DNA of 40,050 nt from assembly GCF_028291745.1 (NCBI RefSeq), contig NZ_JAQGNQ010000147.1, forward strand, positions 1-40,050, in the 5' to 3' direction. Both the position numbers and the translations under genes were made by a program. This document shows positions 16,702 to 24,790 of the stretch, one piece after another. The DNA comes from Ramlibacter sp. (GTDB lineage Bacteria; Pseudomonadota; Gammaproteobacteria; Burkholderiales; Burkholderiaceae_C). Under the pieces are notes generated by a model, which worked only from the letters and a program-made list of their open reading frames with translations, searched no databases and had not been told where the DNA came from. Within the stretch, counting starts at the first letter, position 1. Each line of letters opens with the position of its first letter.

Positions 16702-16720
16702 AGCGAACACCACATCACCC

Positions 16721-17584
16721 ATGCTCACCATCCTCTTCGACGGCATTGCCTACGGCATGCTGCTGTTCGTGCTGGCCGTCGGCCTGGCCGTGACCATGGG
16801 CCTGATGAATTTCATCAACCTGGCCCACGGCGCGTTCGCCATGGCCGGCGGCTACATCACGGTGCTGCTGATGCAGCGCCTGAACGTGCCCTTCCTCGTC
16901 TGCCTGCCGCTTGCCTTCGCCGGCGCGGCGCTGCTGGGCGCGGTGCTGGAGCGCACGCTGTACCGGCCGCTCTATCGCAAGCCGCACCTGGACCAGGTGC
17001 TGTTCTCGATCGGGCTGGTGTTCATGTCCGTTGCCGCCGTCGACTACTACGTCGGTTCGACGCAGCAGATCATCCAGCTGCCGGCGTGGCTGAAGGGCCG
17101 CACGGAGATCGGCTCGCTGGGCATGGGGCACTATCGCCTCTTCATCATTGCGGTGTGCGCCGCACTCACCGTCGGCCTGCAATACATCCTGGCGAAGACG
17201 CGCTTCGGCAGCCGCCTGCGTGCCTCGGTGGATGACCAGCGCGTCGCCGCGGGGCTGGGCATCAACGTCAACGTGGTGTTCCTTTCCACCTTCGCCTTCG
17301 GCTCCGGCCTGGCGGGGCTGGGCGGTGCGCTTGGCGCCGAAGTGCTCGGGCTCGATCCCTCGTTCCCGCTGAAGTTCATGATCTATTTCCTGATCGTGGT
17401 GGCCGTGGGCGGCACCTCCTCGATCACCGGGCCGTTGCTGGCGGCGCTGCTGCTCGGCATCGCCGACGTGGCGGGCAAGTACTACATCCCGAAGATGGGC
17501 GCCTTCATCGTCTACAGCCTGATGATCGCCATCCTGCTGTGGCGGCCCAACGGCCTGTTCGTGCGGCAAGGGGGCAAGGCATGA
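16721..17584 (+). CDS. livH: branched-chain amino acid-type ABC transporter permease LivH
   Basis: Inner-membrane permease, 287 aa, with about eight hydrophobic helices. The typical start LFDGIAYGMLLFVLAVGLAVTMGLMNFINLAHGAFAMAGGY (about residues 5-45) includes the LivH motif 'N.AHGAF.M.G.Y'. The EAA-like segment around residues 165-190 (FGSRLRASVDDQRVAAGLGIN) contacts the ATPase. I use ATG 16721; an upstream GTG frame runs through the hairpin repeat. The stop overlaps the ATG of a small open frame (ATGA), which in turn overlaps livM. Confidence 0.88.
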   Translation: MLTILFDGIAYGMLLFVLAVGLAVTMGLMNFINLAHGAFAMAGGYITVLLMQRLNVPFLVCLPLAFAGAALLGAVLERTLYRPLYRKPHLDQVLFSIGLVFMSVAAVDYYVGSTQQIIQLPAWLKGRTEIGSLGMGHYRLFIIAVCAALTVGLQYILAKTRFGSRLRASVDDQRVAAGLGINVNVVFLSTFAFGSGLAGLGGALGAEVLGLDPSFPLKFMIYFLIVVAVGGTSSITGPLLAALLLGIADVAGKYYIPKMGAFIVYSLMIAILLWRPNGLFVRQGGKA

Positions 17585-17709
17585 GCGCGCCGGGCCGCCC
17601 CAAGGCGAATAGTCCCGCAGCGCGTAGTGCGGAGGGTAGTCCAGTGACCGCGCCGGGCCGCTCCCTCGGCGAAGGTACCGGAGTGCGAAGCATGGAGGTC
17701 CTCCCGTGA
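17581..17709 (+). CDS. 42-codon repeat-derived open frame bridging livH and livM
   Basis: The frame begins with ATGA overlapping the livH stop and ends with TGA 17707-17709 overlapping the GTG of livM (GTGA). The peptide starts MSAPGRPKAN and has a second in-frame block TAPGRSLGEG. The two blocks come from a 13-base direct repeat CGCGCCGGGCCGC (17586-17598 and 17649-17661), 63 bases apart. The DNA looks like a dispersed repeat whose frame has kept translational coupling open through the operon. It is probably not a functional protein; it may only carry ribosomes across the gap. Confidence 0.45.
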   Translation: MSAPGRPKANSPAARSAEGSPVTAPGRSLGEGTGVRSMEVLP

Positions 17710-18671
17710 TTTCCGCGCAAGTGCAATTGCTGCGGGCGAGCCGCATGAAACCCTGGGAGCCGGTGCTGTGGCTGGTGGCCTTTGCCGCCCCGGTGCTGTT
17801 TCCCTCGTACGCGCTGATCATCAACGAGATCGCGATCGTGGCGCTGTTCGCCGTCTCGCTGGACCTGGTGCTGGGCTATTCGGGCATCGTCTCGCTGGGT
17901 CATGCCGCGTTCTTCGGCCTCGGCGCGTACACCGCGGCGCTGTTCTGCAAGCACCTCAGTCCCGACCCGCACCTCGGGCTGCTGGTGGCCATGGGCGTGA
18001 CCGCGGTGCTCGGATTCGTGGCCAGCTTCACCGTGCTGCGTGGCAGCGACCTCACGCGGCTGATGGTGACGCTGGGCGTGGCCTTGCTGCTGGCCGAACT
18101 GGCCAACAAGCTCGATTGGCTCACCGGCGGCACCGACGGCATCCAGGGCCTGACCTTCTCGCCGATCCTGGGCAAGTTCGATTTCGACCTGATCGGCCGC
18201 GTCAACTCCTACTACTCCATGTCGGTCCTGCTGCTGCTGTTCCTGCTGGCGCGCCGCATCGTCAACTCGCCCTTCGGCGGCACGCTCAAGGCGATCCGCG
18301 ACAACCGGCTGCGCGCGATGGCGATCGGCATCCCGGTGAACGCGCGCCTGATCTCGGTTTACACGCTGGCGGCGGCCATGGCCGGTGCCGCCGGGGCTCT
18401 GTTCACGCAGACCTCGGGTTTCGCCTCGATCGACGTGCTGGAGTTCCACCGTTCCGCCGACGTGATGCTGATCGTGGTGATCGGCGGCGTGGGCTGGCTT
18501 TACGGCGGCATCATCGGCGCCATCATCTTCAGGCTGCTGCAGGACGTCATCTCGCAGATCACGCCGCAGTACTGGACCTTCTGGATCGGCCTGTTCCTGG
18601 TCGTTCTGGTGCTGGTGGGCCGTGACCGGCTGCTGAAACCGTGGACCTGGTTCCGGAGGAAGAGCGCATGA
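17706..18671 (+). CDS. livM: branched-chain amino acid-type ABC transporter permease LivM
   Basis: Inner-membrane permease, 321 aa. The helix cluster SYALIINEIAIVALFAVSLD and the LivM signature GYSGIVSLGHAAFFGLGAYT (about residues 57-76) are clear, as is the coupling loop FGGTLKAIRDNRLRAMAIGI (about 193-212). GTG 17706 is the best start, with GGAGG eight bases upstream; the next ATG would be at residue 14. Its stop overlaps the livG start (ATGA). Confidence 0.88.
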   Translation: MISAQVQLLRASRMKPWEPVLWLVAFAAPVLFPSYALIINEIAIVALFAVSLDLVLGYSGIVSLGHAAFFGLGAYTAALFCKHLSPDPHLGLLVAMGVTAVLGFVASFTVLRGSDLTRLMVTLGVALLLAELANKLDWLTGGTDGIQGLTFSPILGKFDFDLIGRVNSYYSMSVLLLLFLLARRIVNSPFGGTLKAIRDNRLRAMAIGIPVNARLISVYTLAAAMAGAAGALFTQTSGFASIDVLEFHRSADVMLIVVIGGVGWLYGGIIGAIIFRLLQDVISQITPQYWTFWIGLFLVVLVLVGRDRLLKPWTWFRRKSA

Positions 18672-19453
18672 ACGACATCGTTCTGTCCTGCGAAGGGCTG
18701 GTCAAGAAGTTCGGCGGCATCACGGCCACCAACAACGTGTCGATGCAGTTGCGGCGCGGCGCGCGGCATGCCTTGATCGGCCCCAACGGCGCCGGCAAGA
18801 CGACGCTGATCAACCTGCTGACGGGCGTGCTGGAGCCCACCGCGGGCCGCATCACGCTGGAAGGGCAGGACATCACCCGGCTCGCGCCCTACCAGCGCGT
18901 GCGGCGCGGCATGGTGCGCACCTTCCAGATCAACCAGCTGTTCGCGTCGATGACGCCGCTGCAGACGCTGGCGCTCGTGGTCTCGCAGCAGCGGGGCCTG
19001 GGCGCACGCTGGTGGCAGTCGCTGGGCAGCAATGCGGCGGTGGCCGAGCGCGCACAGCAATTGCTGGAGCAGTTCCGCCTGGCCGAAGTGGCGAACCAGA
19101 CGACCGAGCACCTCGCGTATGGCAAGCGCCGCCTGCTGGAGATCGCGATCGCGCTGGCCTGCGAGCCGCGCGTGCTGCTGCTGGACGAGCCGGTCGCCGG
19201 CGTGCCCGCGGGCGAACGCGAGGAATTGCTGGAGACGGTGGCCGCCTTGCCGGCCGATGTCTCCGTGCTGCTGATCGAACACGACATGGACCTGGTGTTC
19301 AGCTTCGCCAACCGCATGACCGTGCTGGTGAACGGCACGCTGCTCACCGAGGGCACGCCGGAGGAAATCGAGAACAACCCGGAGGTGAAGGCGGTGTACC
19401 TGGGCCACGGCGACGACAGCGCCCATGCCGCGGTGGAGGCCTCCAATGTCTGA
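18668..19453 (+). CDS. livG: branched-chain amino acid-type ABC transporter ATPase LivG
   Basis: Cytosolic ATPase subunit, 261 aa. Walker A is GPNGAGKTT (residues 38-46), the signature segment is LAYGKRRLLEIA (about 153-164, the usual LivG variant of LSGGQ), and Walker B is VLLLDEP (about 168-174), followed by VAGVPAGE and the switch histidine in LLIEHDMDLVF. GGAGGA precedes ATG 18668, and the start overlaps the livM stop. Its own end overlaps livF by eight bases, so the four genes are tightly coupled. Confidence 0.9.
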   Translation: MNDIVLSCEGLVKKFGGITATNNVSMQLRRGARHALIGPNGAGKTTLINLLTGVLEPTAGRITLEGQDITRLAPYQRVRRGMVRTFQINQLFASMTPLQTLALVVSQQRGLGARWWQSLGSNAAVAERAQQLLEQFRLAEVANQTTEHLAYGKRRLLEIAIALACEPRVLLLDEPVAGVPAGEREELLETVAALPADVSVLLIEHDMDLVFSFANRMTVLVNGTLLTEGTPEEIENNPEVKAVYLGHGDDSAHAAVEASNV

Positions 19454-20150
19454 ACTCCTGCAGGTCGACAAGGTGCGCGCCGGCTATGGCGAAGCGGTGG
19501 TGCTGCAGGAGGTGTCGTGCGCCCTCGGCGAGGGCCAGACGCTGGCGCTGCTGGGGCGCAACGGCACCGGCAAGACGACGCTGATCAACACGCTGGCCGG
19601 GGCGACGCGCCAGCATGGCGGCACGATCACGCTGGCCGGGGTCGCGCTGCACAAGCTGCCTTCGCACCAGCGCGCCGCGGCCGGCATCGGCTGGGTGCCG
19701 CAGGAGCGCAACATCTTCAAGTCGCTGACGGTGCACGAGAACCTCACGGCTGTGGCGCGCCCTGGCCGCTGGACGCCGGAGCGGGTCTACGAGATGTTCC
19801 CGCGCCTGGCCGAGCGCAAGACCAACCTCGGCACGCAACTCTCCGGCGGCGAGCAGCAGATGCTGGCGCTGGGCCGCGCGCTGGTGCTCAATCCCAAGCT
19901 GCTGCTGCTCGACGAGCCGCTCGAAGGGCTCGCGCCGATCATCGTCAGCGAACTGCTGCGCGCCATTGCCCGCATCACGCGCGAGGAAGGCCTCTCGGCC
20001 ATCATCGTCGAACAGCATCCGCAGGCGATCCTGGCGATCTCCGACCGCGCGATCGTGCTCGATCACGGCACCGTGGTGCATGCCGATACCGCGGCCGCGT
20101 TGCGCGGCAACCCCGAGCTGCTCGATCGCCTGCTCGGTGTGGCACGATAG
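19446..20150 (+). CDS. livF: branched-chain amino acid-type ABC transporter ATPase LivF
   Basis: Second cytosolic ATPase, 234 aa, the normal length. Walker A is GRNGTGKTT (37-45), the signature is LSGGEQQMLALGRAL (about 132-146), and Walker B is LLLLDEPLEGLAP. The start MSELLQVDKVRAGYG with VPQERNIFKSLTVHENL is typical of LivF. It pairs with LivG to drive the LivHM permease. It is followed four bases later by a Bug-type binding protein gene, which probably rides on the same transcript. Confidence 0.9.
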   Translation: MSELLQVDKVRAGYGEAVVLQEVSCALGEGQTLALLGRNGTGKTTLINTLAGATRQHGGTITLAGVALHKLPSHQRAAAGIGWVPQERNIFKSLTVHENLTAVARPGRWTPERVYEMFPRLAERKTNLGTQLSGGEQQMLALGRALVLNPKLLLLDEPLEGLAPIIVSELLRAIARITREEGLSAIIVEQHPQAILAISDRAIVLDHGTVVHADTAAALRGNPELLDRLLGVAR

Positions 20151-20154
20151 CTCG

Positions 20155-21132
20155 ATGCATCCGGATCGCCGGCAGGCGCTCGCCGCGCTTGCCGCTTTTG
20201 CCGCTGTTCCCACCGTGCGGGCGCAGGCTCCGTGGCCCACCCGGCCGGTTCGTGTGGTGGTGCCCTTCGGGCCGGGCGGCGTGGCCGACCTCACGGCGCG
20301 CGCGGTCGGCCAGAAGCTGGGCGAGCAACTGGGGCAGACCATCGTGATCGACAACCGGCCCGGCGCCGGTGGCGTCACCGCCGGCATCGTGGTGGCACAG
20401 GCCGCGCCCGATGGCTACACGCTGCTTCTCATGAGCAATGGCACCGCGGTCAGCCAAGGGCTGTTCAAGAAGCTGCCGTTCGATGCGCAAAAGGATTTCG
20501 CGCCGGTCTCGCTGCTGGCGACCTTCGACCTGGGCGTGATCGTCCCGGCGAATTCGCACTTTGCGACGCTTGGGGAATTGCTGGTTTCCGCGCGGGCGAA
20601 CCCGGGCAAGCTGAACATCGGCACGGTCGCCGCCGGCAGCACACAGAACCTGGCGGCCGAACTGTTCAAGAGCACGGCCGGGATCTCGGCGCAGGTGATC
20701 CCCTTCAACAGCACGCCGGCGCTGGTGACCGCGCTGCGCAGTGGCGAGCTCGATGCCGGCATCGAGATCATCGCGCCGATCAAGGCGCAGATCACGGGCA
20801 AGGCGTTGCGCGTGCTGGCCAGCTTCGGCGAGCGGCGGCCGACCGGCCTGCCCGACGTGCCGACGGCCGCCGAGAGCGGCGGCGCGCTCGCGCACCTGCA
20901 GATCGCTTCGTGGAATGCCATCGCGGCGCCGGCACGGACGCCGCCGGCGATCATCGAGCGGCTCACGCGGGAATTGCAGGTGGCGTTGGCCAGCCGGCAG
21001 GTGCGGGAGCAACTGGCGGACCTCGATGTCGATGCGCGTTCGAGCACGCCGGAGCAATTGCAGGCGCTGCTCGCGTCCGAGATCCGGCGCTGGAGCCAGG
21101 TGATCGCGCAGGCGAAGATTCCGCGGCAGTAA
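20155..21132 (+). CDS. Bug-family tripartite tricarboxylate transporter binding protein
   Basis: Periplasmic binding protein, 325 aa, with a signal peptide (about 1-24, ALAALAAFAAVPTVRAQ) and the Bug signature WPTRPVRVVVPFGPGGVADLTAR, then IVIDNRPGAGG and APDGYTLL. The family binds carboxylates (tricarboxylates, aromatic acids, amino acids). No TctA/TctB membrane partner is nearby, so it is an orphan, as is common in this order. It starts four bases after livF. The carboxylate ligand cannot be read from sequence. Confidence 0.88.
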   Translation: MHPDRRQALAALAAFAAVPTVRAQAPWPTRPVRVVVPFGPGGVADLTARAVGQKLGEQLGQTIVIDNRPGAGGVTAGIVVAQAAPDGYTLLLMSNGTAVSQGLFKKLPFDAQKDFAPVSLLATFDLGVIVPANSHFATLGELLVSARANPGKLNIGTVAAGSTQNLAAELFKSTAGISAQVIPFNSTPALVTALRSGELDAGIEIIAPIKAQITGKALRVLASFGERRPTGLPDVPTAAESGGALAHLQIASWNAIAAPARTPPAIIERLTRELQVALASRQVREQLADLDVDARSSTPEQLQALLASEIRRWSQVIAQAKIPRQ

Positions 21133-21162
21133 GGCCCGCGTCGCCGTGCCCGCAATGGCCTC

Positions 21163-21237
21163 GTAGGCTGGGCTGCGCGCAGCGCACCCCAGCAGCAGCG
21201 CGCATCGCTGGGGTGACCTTCGGTCAGCCCAGCCTAC
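21163..21237. repeat. palindromic repeat, GTAGGCTGGGCTG family, copy C
   Basis: Terminal inverted repeats GTAGGCTGGGCTG and CAGCCCAGCCTAC bound the element. The last 39 bases are the exact reverse complement of the start of copy A (8417-8455). The CTA at 21234-21236 is the stop (TAG on the minus strand) of the adjacent ModA-like gene. It separates that gene from the Bug gene, which is convergent. Confidence 0.85.
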
Positions 21238-21989
21238 GGCGCCTCCATGCCCTTCATCTTCAGGATCTCCACGCCCTGCTCGCTGCGCAAGGCGGCCAGC
21301 AACTCACGCGCGGCCGCGGCCTGCGCCGTGCGGGCAGCCACCGCCCCCGCATACACGGTGTAATTCTGGATCTCCGCCGGGATCGGCCCCACCAGCACCG
21401 CATCGGGCACGGCCAGGATCTCGCTGATCTGGTGGATCCCCACATCGGCGCTGCCGTCGACCACGCGCGCGGCCACCAGCCCGCCCGGCACCAGCACCGC
21501 CTTCGCGCGCACCTGCGGCGCGATGCCCCAGCCTTCGAACAGGCGATCGAGGTAGATGCCGCTCGATCCGCCCGCGGCCGGATCGATGTACGCGACGGAG
21601 CGTGCGTCCATCAGCAGCTTGCGGAAAGCGTCCACGCTGCCGATGTCCGGCAGCGGCGCGCCCTTGCGCACGGCGATGCCGATGCCCACGCGGGCCACCT
21701 GCGTCGGCGGTTCGCTGGCGAGGCGGCCGGCCTGCGACATCGCCCGCAAGGAGTCGCGACTGGAGAACACCACGTCAAAGGCCTCGCCGGCGGCCACCCG
21801 TTTCTGCAGGCCACCCGCTGTGTCGTTATCGATGACCAGCCGGTGCCCCGTTCGCTGTTCGAAGGCGGGTTGCAGCGCCACCAGCACCGGCTTGAAGGCG
21901 CCGGCGCTCAGGACCTTCAGGTCCGCTGCCGCGGCCACATGGGCGGCCAGGCTGCAGGCGAGGGCGAGGAACAGTCGGGACCCATGCAT
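21234..21989 (-). CDS. ModA-like periplasmic substrate-binding protein
   Basis: A 251-residue binding protein of the molybdate-binding-like (SBP_bac_11) fold. The signal peptide covers about residues 1-22 (LFLALACSLAAHVAAAA). The mature part starts DLKVLSAGAFKPVLVALQPAFEQRTG and has GEAFDVVFSS, GGSSGIYLDRLFEGWGIA and VGIHQISEI. It is a paralogue of the signal-less protein at 23018-23707; the two share the patterns LFE/RWGIA, VGPxPAxxQ and the C-terminal GMxA/P. No molybdate permease (ModBC) is near, so the ligand is probably not molybdate. It lies 16 bases downstream of the LysR gene, in one transcript. The stop codon is provided by the repeat at 21163-21237. Confidence 0.8.
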   Translation of the reverse strand: MHGSRLFLALACSLAAHVAAAADLKVLSAGAFKPVLVALQPAFEQRTGHRLVIDNDTAGGLQKRVAAGEAFDVVFSSRDSLRAMSQAGRLASEPPTQVARVGIGIAVRKGAPLPDIGSVDAFRKLLMDARSVAYIDPAAGGSSGIYLDRLFEGWGIAPQVRAKAVLVPGGLVAARVVDGSADVGIHQISEILAVPDAVLVGPIPAEIQNYTVYAGAVAARTAQAAAARELLAALRSEQGVEILKMKGMEAP

Positions 21990-22005
21990 CGTCGTTTCCT
22001 TGTTT

Positions 22006-22920
22006 TCAAGTCGTGCGCGCCACCACGGCCGGCGCGCGGGCGCGGATCAGGTCCAGCGTCGCCTTCTGCACCGGGGTGGCCGGCCGCTGCAGGCTGGTGG
22101 CCAGCGACAGGCGGATGCGCAGCGGCGGGCTGCCGATCTGCTGCGCAGTGTAGGCCGAGGGCCGCGGCGAATTCAGCAGCGCGTTGCGCGAAAGGATGGC
22201 GCAGCCGGCGCCATCGAGCACCAGGTCGAGGATCGCCGAGACGCCGTCGATCTCCAGCACCACGTCGGGCCGGCAGCCGATGTCGGCCATCGCGGACTCG
22301 ACGTGCATGCGGATCGCGTTCGGACGGGTGGGGATCACCAGCGGCAGCTTCGCGACCTCGCACAAATCGATCGGGCCGGGCGGCGGATCCTCGTGCAGGC
22401 CGGGCGGACGGGCGCGCACCAGCACCAGGTCTTCCTCGAGCAGCGGCGTCAGGTCCAGCTCGCGCGAGGGCTGGGCGTTGTACAGCACGACGATGTCCAG
22501 CCGCCCGCTGGCCAGGCCTTCCTGCAGGCCACCGGAAAGGCCCTCGCTGATCGACAGCCGCGCCTCGGGCAGCAACTCGCGGAAGGCGCGTGTCAGCGGC
22601 ACCGTCAGCACGCGGGCCACGCTGTTGGGCAAGCCCACGGCGACGCGTCCGGCCAGGCCGCCGCGCAGCCGGCCCAGGTCTTCGCGCGCGCGCTCCACCT
22701 GGTGCAGGATGCCGCGGCCGTGATCGAGCAGCAGCTTGCCCGCCTCGGTGGGCACGGCGCCGCGGCCGTTGCGCACCAGCAGGTTCTGCCGCAATTCGAC
22801 CTCGAGCAGGCGCACCTGGCGGCTGAGCGCGGGCTGCGCCACGTCGAGCTCGATCGCGGCGCGCGTGAAGCTGCCCAGTTCGGCAACGCGGATGAAATAT
22901 TCGAGCTGCTTGAGATCCAT
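22006..22920 (-). CDS. LysR-family regulator of the lig operon
   Basis: A 304-residue LysR-type regulator. The N-terminal helix-turn-helix reads MDLKQLEYFIRVAELGSFTRAA then LDVAQPALSRQVRLLE (1-60), with the effector domain at about 90-300 (GRVAVGLPNSVARVLTVPL). It is divergent from the operon that starts at 23018, with 97 bases between that hold a palindromic T-N11-A site. LysR proteins control related lig/pmd operons (LigR, PmdR type), so activation by protocatechuate or a downstream product is expected. The same transcript continues into the ModA-like gene. I do not assign a symbol because ligR/pmdR cannot be distinguished by eye. Confidence 0.87.
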   Translation of the reverse strand: MDLKQLEYFIRVAELGSFTRAAIELDVAQPALSRQVRLLEVELRQNLLVRNGRGAVPTEAGKLLLDHGRGILHQVERAREDLGRLRGGLAGRVAVGLPNSVARVLTVPLTRAFRELLPEARLSISEGLSGGLQEGLASGRLDIVVLYNAQPSRELDLTPLLEEDLVLVRARPPGLHEDPPPGPIDLCEVAKLPLVIPTRPNAIRMHVESAMADIGCRPDVVLEIDGVSAILDLVLDGAGCAILSRNALLNSPRPSAYTAQQIGSPPLRIRLSLATSLQRPATPVQKATLDLIRARAPAVVARTT

Positions 22921-22944
22921 GAACCGGAATACCTTGGTGCCAAT

Positions 22945-22961
22945 TATGCCGAAGCGGTATA
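22945..22961. promoter_or_regulatory. predicted LysR operator between lysR and the lig operon
   Basis: TATGCCGAAGCGGTATA is an imperfect 17-bp palindrome (TATRCCG/CGGYATA with a 3-base centre) and contains the T-N11-A pattern at 22947-22959. On the minus strand CATAAT (22943-22948) overlaps it and could be the -10 of the regulator gene, giving negative autoregulation. No clear lig promoter -10 was found on the plus strand. Confidence 0.55.
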
Positions 22962-23017
22962 GCTGCTAGTCGCAGGCTTCCCTTCTGCTGCGCGCCGCTG
23001 CGGAAGACAATGCGGCG

Positions 23018-23707
23018 ATGACCGCGCCCCTCACCGGAATCTCGTCCATGGCGACTCGCCAGGTCCTCAACGAGCTGGCGAAGGCCTACGAGCAGCAGTC
23101 GGGGCAGAAGGTAGCCGTCGAGGCGGTCGGCGGGGTCGATGCGGCCAGGCGCGTGGCGACCGGCGAGGCCTTCGATTTCGTGGTGCTTGCCGGCGATGCC
23201 ATCGACAAGCTCATTGGCAGTGGCCAGCTGGTCGCGGGCAGCCGCGTGGACCTGGTGCATTCGGGGGTGACGGTGGCCGTGAAGTCCGGTGCCGCGCGCC
23301 CGGACATCTCCACCGAGTCAGCCCTCAAGCGCGCCGTGCTGGCAGCGCCCACCGTGGGCTATTCAACTGGCCCGAGCGGCGTCGCCCTGGTCAAGCTGTT
23401 CGAGCGCTGGGGCATCGCGCAGGAGCTGCAGGGCAGGCTGGTGCAGGCGCAACCGGGCATCCCGGTGGGGGCGCTGGTCGCGCGCGGCGAAGTGGCCCTG
23501 GGCTTCCAGCAATTGAGCGAGCTGATCCACCTGCAGGGGATCGACCTCGTCGGGCCCATGCCGGCGCCCGTGCAGATCGACACCATCTTCTCCGCTGGCC
23601 TGTGCCAGGCGTCGACGCAGGCCGGTGCGGTGCGCGAACTGTTCGCCTTCCTGGCCTCGCCTGCCGCCGAAGAGGCCAAGCGCCGCAATGGCATGGACGC
23701 CGCCTGA
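23018..23707 (+). CDS. signal-less ModA-like protein, first gene of the lig operon
   Basis: A 229-residue protein with the molybdate-binding-like (SBP_bac_11) fold but no signal peptide: it starts MTAPLTGISSMATRQVLNEL, directly at the first beta-alpha unit. Other family motifs are DAARRVATGEAFDFVVLAG, GYSTGPSGVALVKLFERWGIA, VALGFQQLSELI and the end RRNGMDAA. It is a paralogue of the exported protein at 21234-21989. The position between the LysR regulator and ligJ resembles that of the tautomerase gene in pmd/lig operons, and no LigU/GalD homologue is seen in the window. A cytosolic role, as binder or enzyme of a pathway acid, is plausible but unproven. Confidence 0.72.
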   Translation: MTAPLTGISSMATRQVLNELAKAYEQQSGQKVAVEAVGGVDAARRVATGEAFDFVVLAGDAIDKLIGSGQLVAGSRVDLVHSGVTVAVKSGAARPDISTESALKRAVLAAPTVGYSTGPSGVALVKLFERWGIAQELQGRLVQAQPGIPVGALVARGEVALGFQQLSELIHLQGIDLVGPMPAPVQIDTIFSAGLCQASTQAGAVRELFAFLASPAAEEAKRRNGMDAA

Positions 23708-23748
23708 TTTCATCCGCCCGCAGCGGGCACTTTCCGAGGAACGAGACA

Positions 23749-24783
23749 ATGAGCCTGATCATCGATTGCCATGGCCACTACACCACTGCGCCCAAGCAGC
23801 TGGAGGCCTGGCGCAACCGGCAGATCGCCGGCATCAAGGACCCGTCGCAAAAGCCGGCCGTGTCCGAGCTGAAGATCGGCGACGACGAGATCCGCGAATC
23901 GATCGAAGGCAACCAGCTGCGCCTGATGAAGGAGCGCGGCAACGACCTGACGCTGTTCTCCCCGCGCGCCAGTTTCATGGCCCACCACATCGGCGACTTC
24001 GAGGTCTCCAGCACCTGGGCGGCCATCTGCAACGAGCTTTGCTTTCGCGTCTCGCAGCTGTTCCCGGACCAGTTCGTGCCGGTGGCCATGCTGCCGCAAT
24101 CGCCCGGCGTGGCGCCCGAGACCTGCATCCCCGAGCTGGTGAAGTGCGTGGAGCAATATGGTTGCGTCGGCATCAACCTGAACCCGGATCCCTCCGGCGG
24201 CCACTGGAACAGCCCGCCGCTGACCGACCGCCTGTGGTACCCGATCTACGAGAAGATGATCGAGTACGACATTCCGGCGATGATCCACGTCTCGACCAGC
24301 TGCAATCCGGCTTTCCACACCACCGGCGCGCATTACCTGAACGCGGACACGACGGCCTTCATGCAGTGTCTGCAGGGCGACCTGTTCAAGGACTTCCCCG
24401 AGCTGCGCTTCCTGATCCCGCACGGCGGCGGCGCGGTGCCTTACCACTGGGGCCGCTTCCGTGGCCTGGCGCAGGAGATGAAGAAGCCGCTGCTGGACCA
24501 GCACCTGTTGAACAACATCTTCTTCGATACTTGCGTGTACCACCAGCCCGGCATCGACCTGCTGAACACGGTGATCCCGGTGAAGAACGTGCTGTTCGCC
24601 AGCGAGATGATCGGCGCGGTGCGCGGCATCGATCCCACCACCGGCAACTACTACGACGACACGAAGAAATACATCGACGCGTCGAAGATCCTCTCGCCCG
24701 AGGAAAAGCACCAGATCTTCGAAGCCAATACTCGCCGCGTCTTCTCGCGTCTCGATGCTTTGCTGAAGAAGCAGGGCAGATAA
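23749..24783 (+). CDS. ligJ: 4-oxalomesaconate hydratase (amidohydrolase superfamily)
   Basis: Hydrates 4-oxalomesaconate to 4-carboxy-4-hydroxy-2-oxoadipate in the protocatechuate 4,5-cleavage pathway; cytosolic zinc enzyme, 344 aa. The start IIDCHGHYTTAPKQLEAWRN is the family signature with the metal-binding HxH (residues 8 and 10). Other metal or substrate residues lie in MIHVSTS, IPHGGGAVPYHWGR and LFASEMIG. GAGGA precedes ATG 23749. It follows the signal-less ModA-like gene by 41 bases. A 140-base gap with a large inverted repeat separates it from ligK. Confidence 0.9.
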   Translation: MSLIIDCHGHYTTAPKQLEAWRNRQIAGIKDPSQKPAVSELKIGDDEIRESIEGNQLRLMKERGNDLTLFSPRASFMAHHIGDFEVSSTWAAICNELCFRVSQLFPDQFVPVAMLPQSPGVAPETCIPELVKCVEQYGCVGINLNPDPSGGHWNSPPLTDRLWYPIYEKMIEYDIPAMIHVSTSCNPAFHTTGAHYLNADTTAFMQCLQGDLFKDFPELRFLIPHGGGAVPYHWGRFRGLAQEMKKPLLDQHLLNNIFFDTCVYHQPGIDLLNTVIPVKNVLFASEMIGAVRGIDPTTGNYYDDTKKYIDASKILSPEEKHQIFEANTRRVFSRLDALLKKQGR

Positions 24784-24790
24784 AAGCAGT

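Noticed and set aside
16691..16720. GTG start for livH inside the C/G-rich repeat
   Set aside because: LivH similarity begins at ATG 16721, and the extra residues come from the repeat.
19122..19160. LivG lacks a canonical LSGGQ signature
   Set aside because: LAYGKRR-type signatures are normal in LivG proteins, so this is not a defect.
21234..21989. ModA-like protein as part of a molybdate transporter
   Set aside because: No modB, modC or ModE site is near, and it is paired with a LysR regulator of aromatic catabolism.
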